Part shown: positions 23,461 through 24,696 of the stretch, piece by piece
Layout of the letters: each line of letters begins with the position of its first letter
Numbering within the stretch: position 1 is the first letter of the stretch
NCBI GenBank assembly: GCA_002403515.1
Contig: DHHZ01000033.1
Location: 1-24,696, forward strand
DNA length: 24,696 nucleotides
Direction of reading: 5' to 3'
DNA from: Legionellales bacterium UBA4759
GTDB taxonomy: Bacteria > Pseudomonadota > Gammaproteobacteria > Legionellales > Legionellaceae
Position numbers and translations under genes: made by a program
Notes under the pieces: model-generated
Told to the model about the DNA's origin: nothing
What the model saw: the letters and a program-made list of their open reading frames with translations, nothing else
Databases searched by the model: none

Positions 23461-24396
23461 TTAATTGATTCTCATAATTCTTTTTAAATCATCATAAGGT
23501 CTTAAGCCAATTTTTTCATTGATGGCGATAATGACCCCAAACGTTAATGCATTTGAAACTGAACGTATAGCAAGTTTTTGCATGCAAGACCGAATTGTCT
23601 GCTGGATAGGTGTACCTTTTAATATCTGTACCTGTTCTTTAAATACGGAATAAGTACTTGGATACTGTAAAATGCCATCTTTTGAGACTGCACCAAGATT
23701 GATGTGAGTTTTTAATTGTTTCAAAGGATAGGTCATAACAGCAGAAGCTACACCGCTTAAAGCACCTGTTAAAAATCCCCAGCCCATATGATTTTGGGCT
23801 TTTTCACCGATCAGTTCTTTTTTCAGAATATCGTTAACATGGGTTAAACAAGTTAAACCAATCATAGAAGAACTATAATTAAGACTAAAACCACTGGCAA
23901 AGATTCTTCGATAATTTATAAACTCTTTGTGATATGGAACATCTCTTTGATCAATGGCTAATTTTTGTTCTGGGTAGTGAGCAAGACATGTTTCAAAGAA
24001 TGCTAAAGTTGAAATATGTGATACTTGAATAAAACTTTTTTCAACCTTCCTGAGGAATATCTCTTCACCAATCACTTCTGTATCTCTCACTGGAAATTCA
24101 TGTTCTCTAGTTTTCATCGAATTTTTTGAATGAATCGCTATACAAGAACGCGGAGTGCTCAAAAGCACAAATGCAGGCATACAACGCCATACACTATATG
24201 TGAAAACACTGCGTATGGATTGTTTCATACCCAAAGTTGCATCACCTGTTAATTTTTGAATGAGAGAATCAAAAGGGATTTTGATTACAGAAATTCCAAA
24301 AGTGGTTATTAATGCAGATGTAACCATATTTGCGATTGTTGATGAATTAAATAAACCATCATCACTTTCTTTTGTATGCTCTCTATTTTCGTTCAT
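23461..24396 (-). CDS. mitochondrial-carrier-family-like membrane protein (311 aa), candidate host-targeted effector
   Basis: The protein has the build of eukaryotic mitochondrial carriers: about 300 residues in three repeats of roughly 100, each with a Pro-kinked odd helix and a second helix. The Pro residues are at 41 (KIPFDSLIQKL), 142 (HYPEQKLAIDQ) and 224 (MTYPLKQLKTHI), spaced 101 and 82. The third repeat is closest to the family, with TGALSGVASAVMTYP before it and TFGVIIAINEKI at the end; VWRCMPAFVLLSTPRSCIAI in the first repeat also fits. The canonical acidic residue after Pro is kept only at Asp43, so the family signature is degenerate. I start at ATG 24394-24396, 32 bases downstream of the -10; the longer TTG start coincides with the -35 box. 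Similar bacterial proteins are very rare: LncP of Legionella is a type IV secreted nucleotide carrier. Delivery here is inference. Confidence 0.7.
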   Translation of the reverse strand: MNENREHTKESDDGLFNSSTIANMVTSALITTFGISVIKIPFDSLIQKLTGDATLGMKQSIRSVFTYSVWRCMPAFVLLSTPRSCIAIHSKNSMKTREHEFPVRDTEVIGEEIFLRKVEKSFIQVSHISTLAFFETCLAHYPEQKLAIDQRDVPYHKEFINYRRIFASGFSLNYSSSMIGLTCLTHVNDILKKELIGEKAQNHMGWGFLTGALSGVASAVMTYPLKQLKTHINLGAVSKDGILQYPSTYSVFKEQVQILKGTPIQQTIRSCMQKLAIRSVSNALTFGVIIAINEKIGLRPYDDLKRIMRIN

Positions 24397-24427
24397 TAAG
24401 CACCATAATTTTTCAAAATATAAATAT

Positions 24428-24456
24428 ATTGTACACTTGTTTATATTTAAGGTCAA
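24428..24456 (-). promoter_or_regulatory. near-consensus sigma-70 promoter for the carrier-like gene
   Basis: On the minus strand TTGACC (24451-24456) and TACAAT (24428-24433) are separated by exactly 17 bases. Transcription would start near 24421, giving a leader of about 25 bases before ATG 24396. The ribosome-binding site is weak (TATGGTG). This is the best sigma-70 match I found in the window. Confidence 0.7.
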
Positions 24457-24579
24457 TAGTTAATCAGTTTGATTTATTTTGAGTATACTATGAAGAATAA
24501 AAACTAAATGTTAAAATTCTCAAAAGTTTCTATTAAAATATTTTTTCAAGAACATATGATTTAAATAAAATGATTTTTA

Positions 24580-24696
24580 TTGGACAGAAGTCGATACTCT
24601 GCCGATTTTGGGTATGCAACCGCCGCTTCTCTTTTTACTCATCCACATATTTCTGATGAGGCGATTGATTATTTAATATCGCCCATTCAACAGGGA
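24580..24696 (+). CDS. possible 5' fragment of an unknown gene, cut by the window edge
   Basis: A frame open from the TGA at 24571 to the window end has 39 codons from TTG 24580, with protein-like composition (for example RYSADFGYATAASLF and DEAIDYLISP) and a richer G+C content than the AT-rich stretch before it. The TTG has no Shine-Dalgarno sequence. It may be the start of a gene, or a remnant lacking its 5' end. The 180 bases before it (24400-24579) hold only the promoter of the carrier-like gene and AT-rich sequence. No family is recognised. Confidence 0.3.
   Translation, partial: MDRSRYSADFGYATAASLFTHPHISDEAIDYLISPIQQG

Noticed and set aside
23461..24456. Longer carrier-like protein starting from TTG at 24456
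   Set aside because: The TTG is part of the TTGACC -35 box; transcription from that promoter would start downstream of it, so ATG 24396 is the better start.
1..24696. CRISPR arrays, tRNA or rRNA genes, insertion sequences, attachment sites
   Set aside because: I saw no regularly spaced direct repeats, no tRNA-like or rRNA sequence, and no transposase or terminal inverted repeats, reading by eye only.

Overview
The window looks like chromosome of an AT-rich, host-associated gammaproteobacterium, most likely in or near the Legionellales. This rests on three things: a porin of the Legionella major-outer-membrane-protein type (broken here by one stop codon), a surE–yqaA(DedA)–nlpD–rpoS block of gammaproteobacterial type, and several proteins of the kind seen in intracellular bacteria. 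The latter are a mitochondrial-carrier-like protein, a chagasin-type cysteine-protease inhibitor and a very large helical-repeat protein. Assignments were made by reading motifs and from memory of protein families; no search or alignment was run.

Layout. (1) 1-5677, minus strand: an interrupted porin gene running off the left edge, a low-complexity 202-aa protein, a short YgfZ-like protein, and a 1148-aa protein of unknown function that probably shares a transcript with ygfZ. (2) 5823-14631, plus strand: hslO (Hsp33), an SbmA/YddA-type ABC exporter, then seven shikimate-pathway activities in six genes: DAHP synthase (type I-beta), aroA, aroK, aroC, aroB and a fused aroDE. From the ABC gene onward the gaps are 2-3 bases or the genes overlap by 1-11 bases, so this is a tightly coupled operon leading from PEP plus erythrose-4-phosphate to chorismate. 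The order aroA-aroK-aroC-aroB-aroDE, the fused aroDE and many short stretches of AroA match what I remember of Chlamydia rather than of gammaproteobacteria. (3) 14769-20146: mostly accessory or poorly known genes (a 258-aa unknown, a secreted Cys-rich protein, a 72-aa protein, sohB protease, an MHS-type MFS transporter with a large periplasmic insertion, a Cys-rich membrane protein overlapping a chagasin-family inhibitor, and a small exported protein). (4) 20146-23235: surE, yqaA-type dedA, nlpD, rpoS, the stationary-phase and envelope block. (5) 23239-24696: minus-strand pair of a mitochondrial-carrier-like protein and a 63-aa protein, with a near-consensus promoter, followed by a possible fragment of a plus-strand gene at the right edge.

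The most notable points are the chlamydia-like self-contained shikimate operon and the mitochondrial-carrier-like protein, which invites comparison with the Legionella effector LncP. The chagasin-type inhibitor and the large helical-repeat protein add to a picture of a bacterium living in eukaryotic cells, but secretion of any of these proteins into a host is inference.
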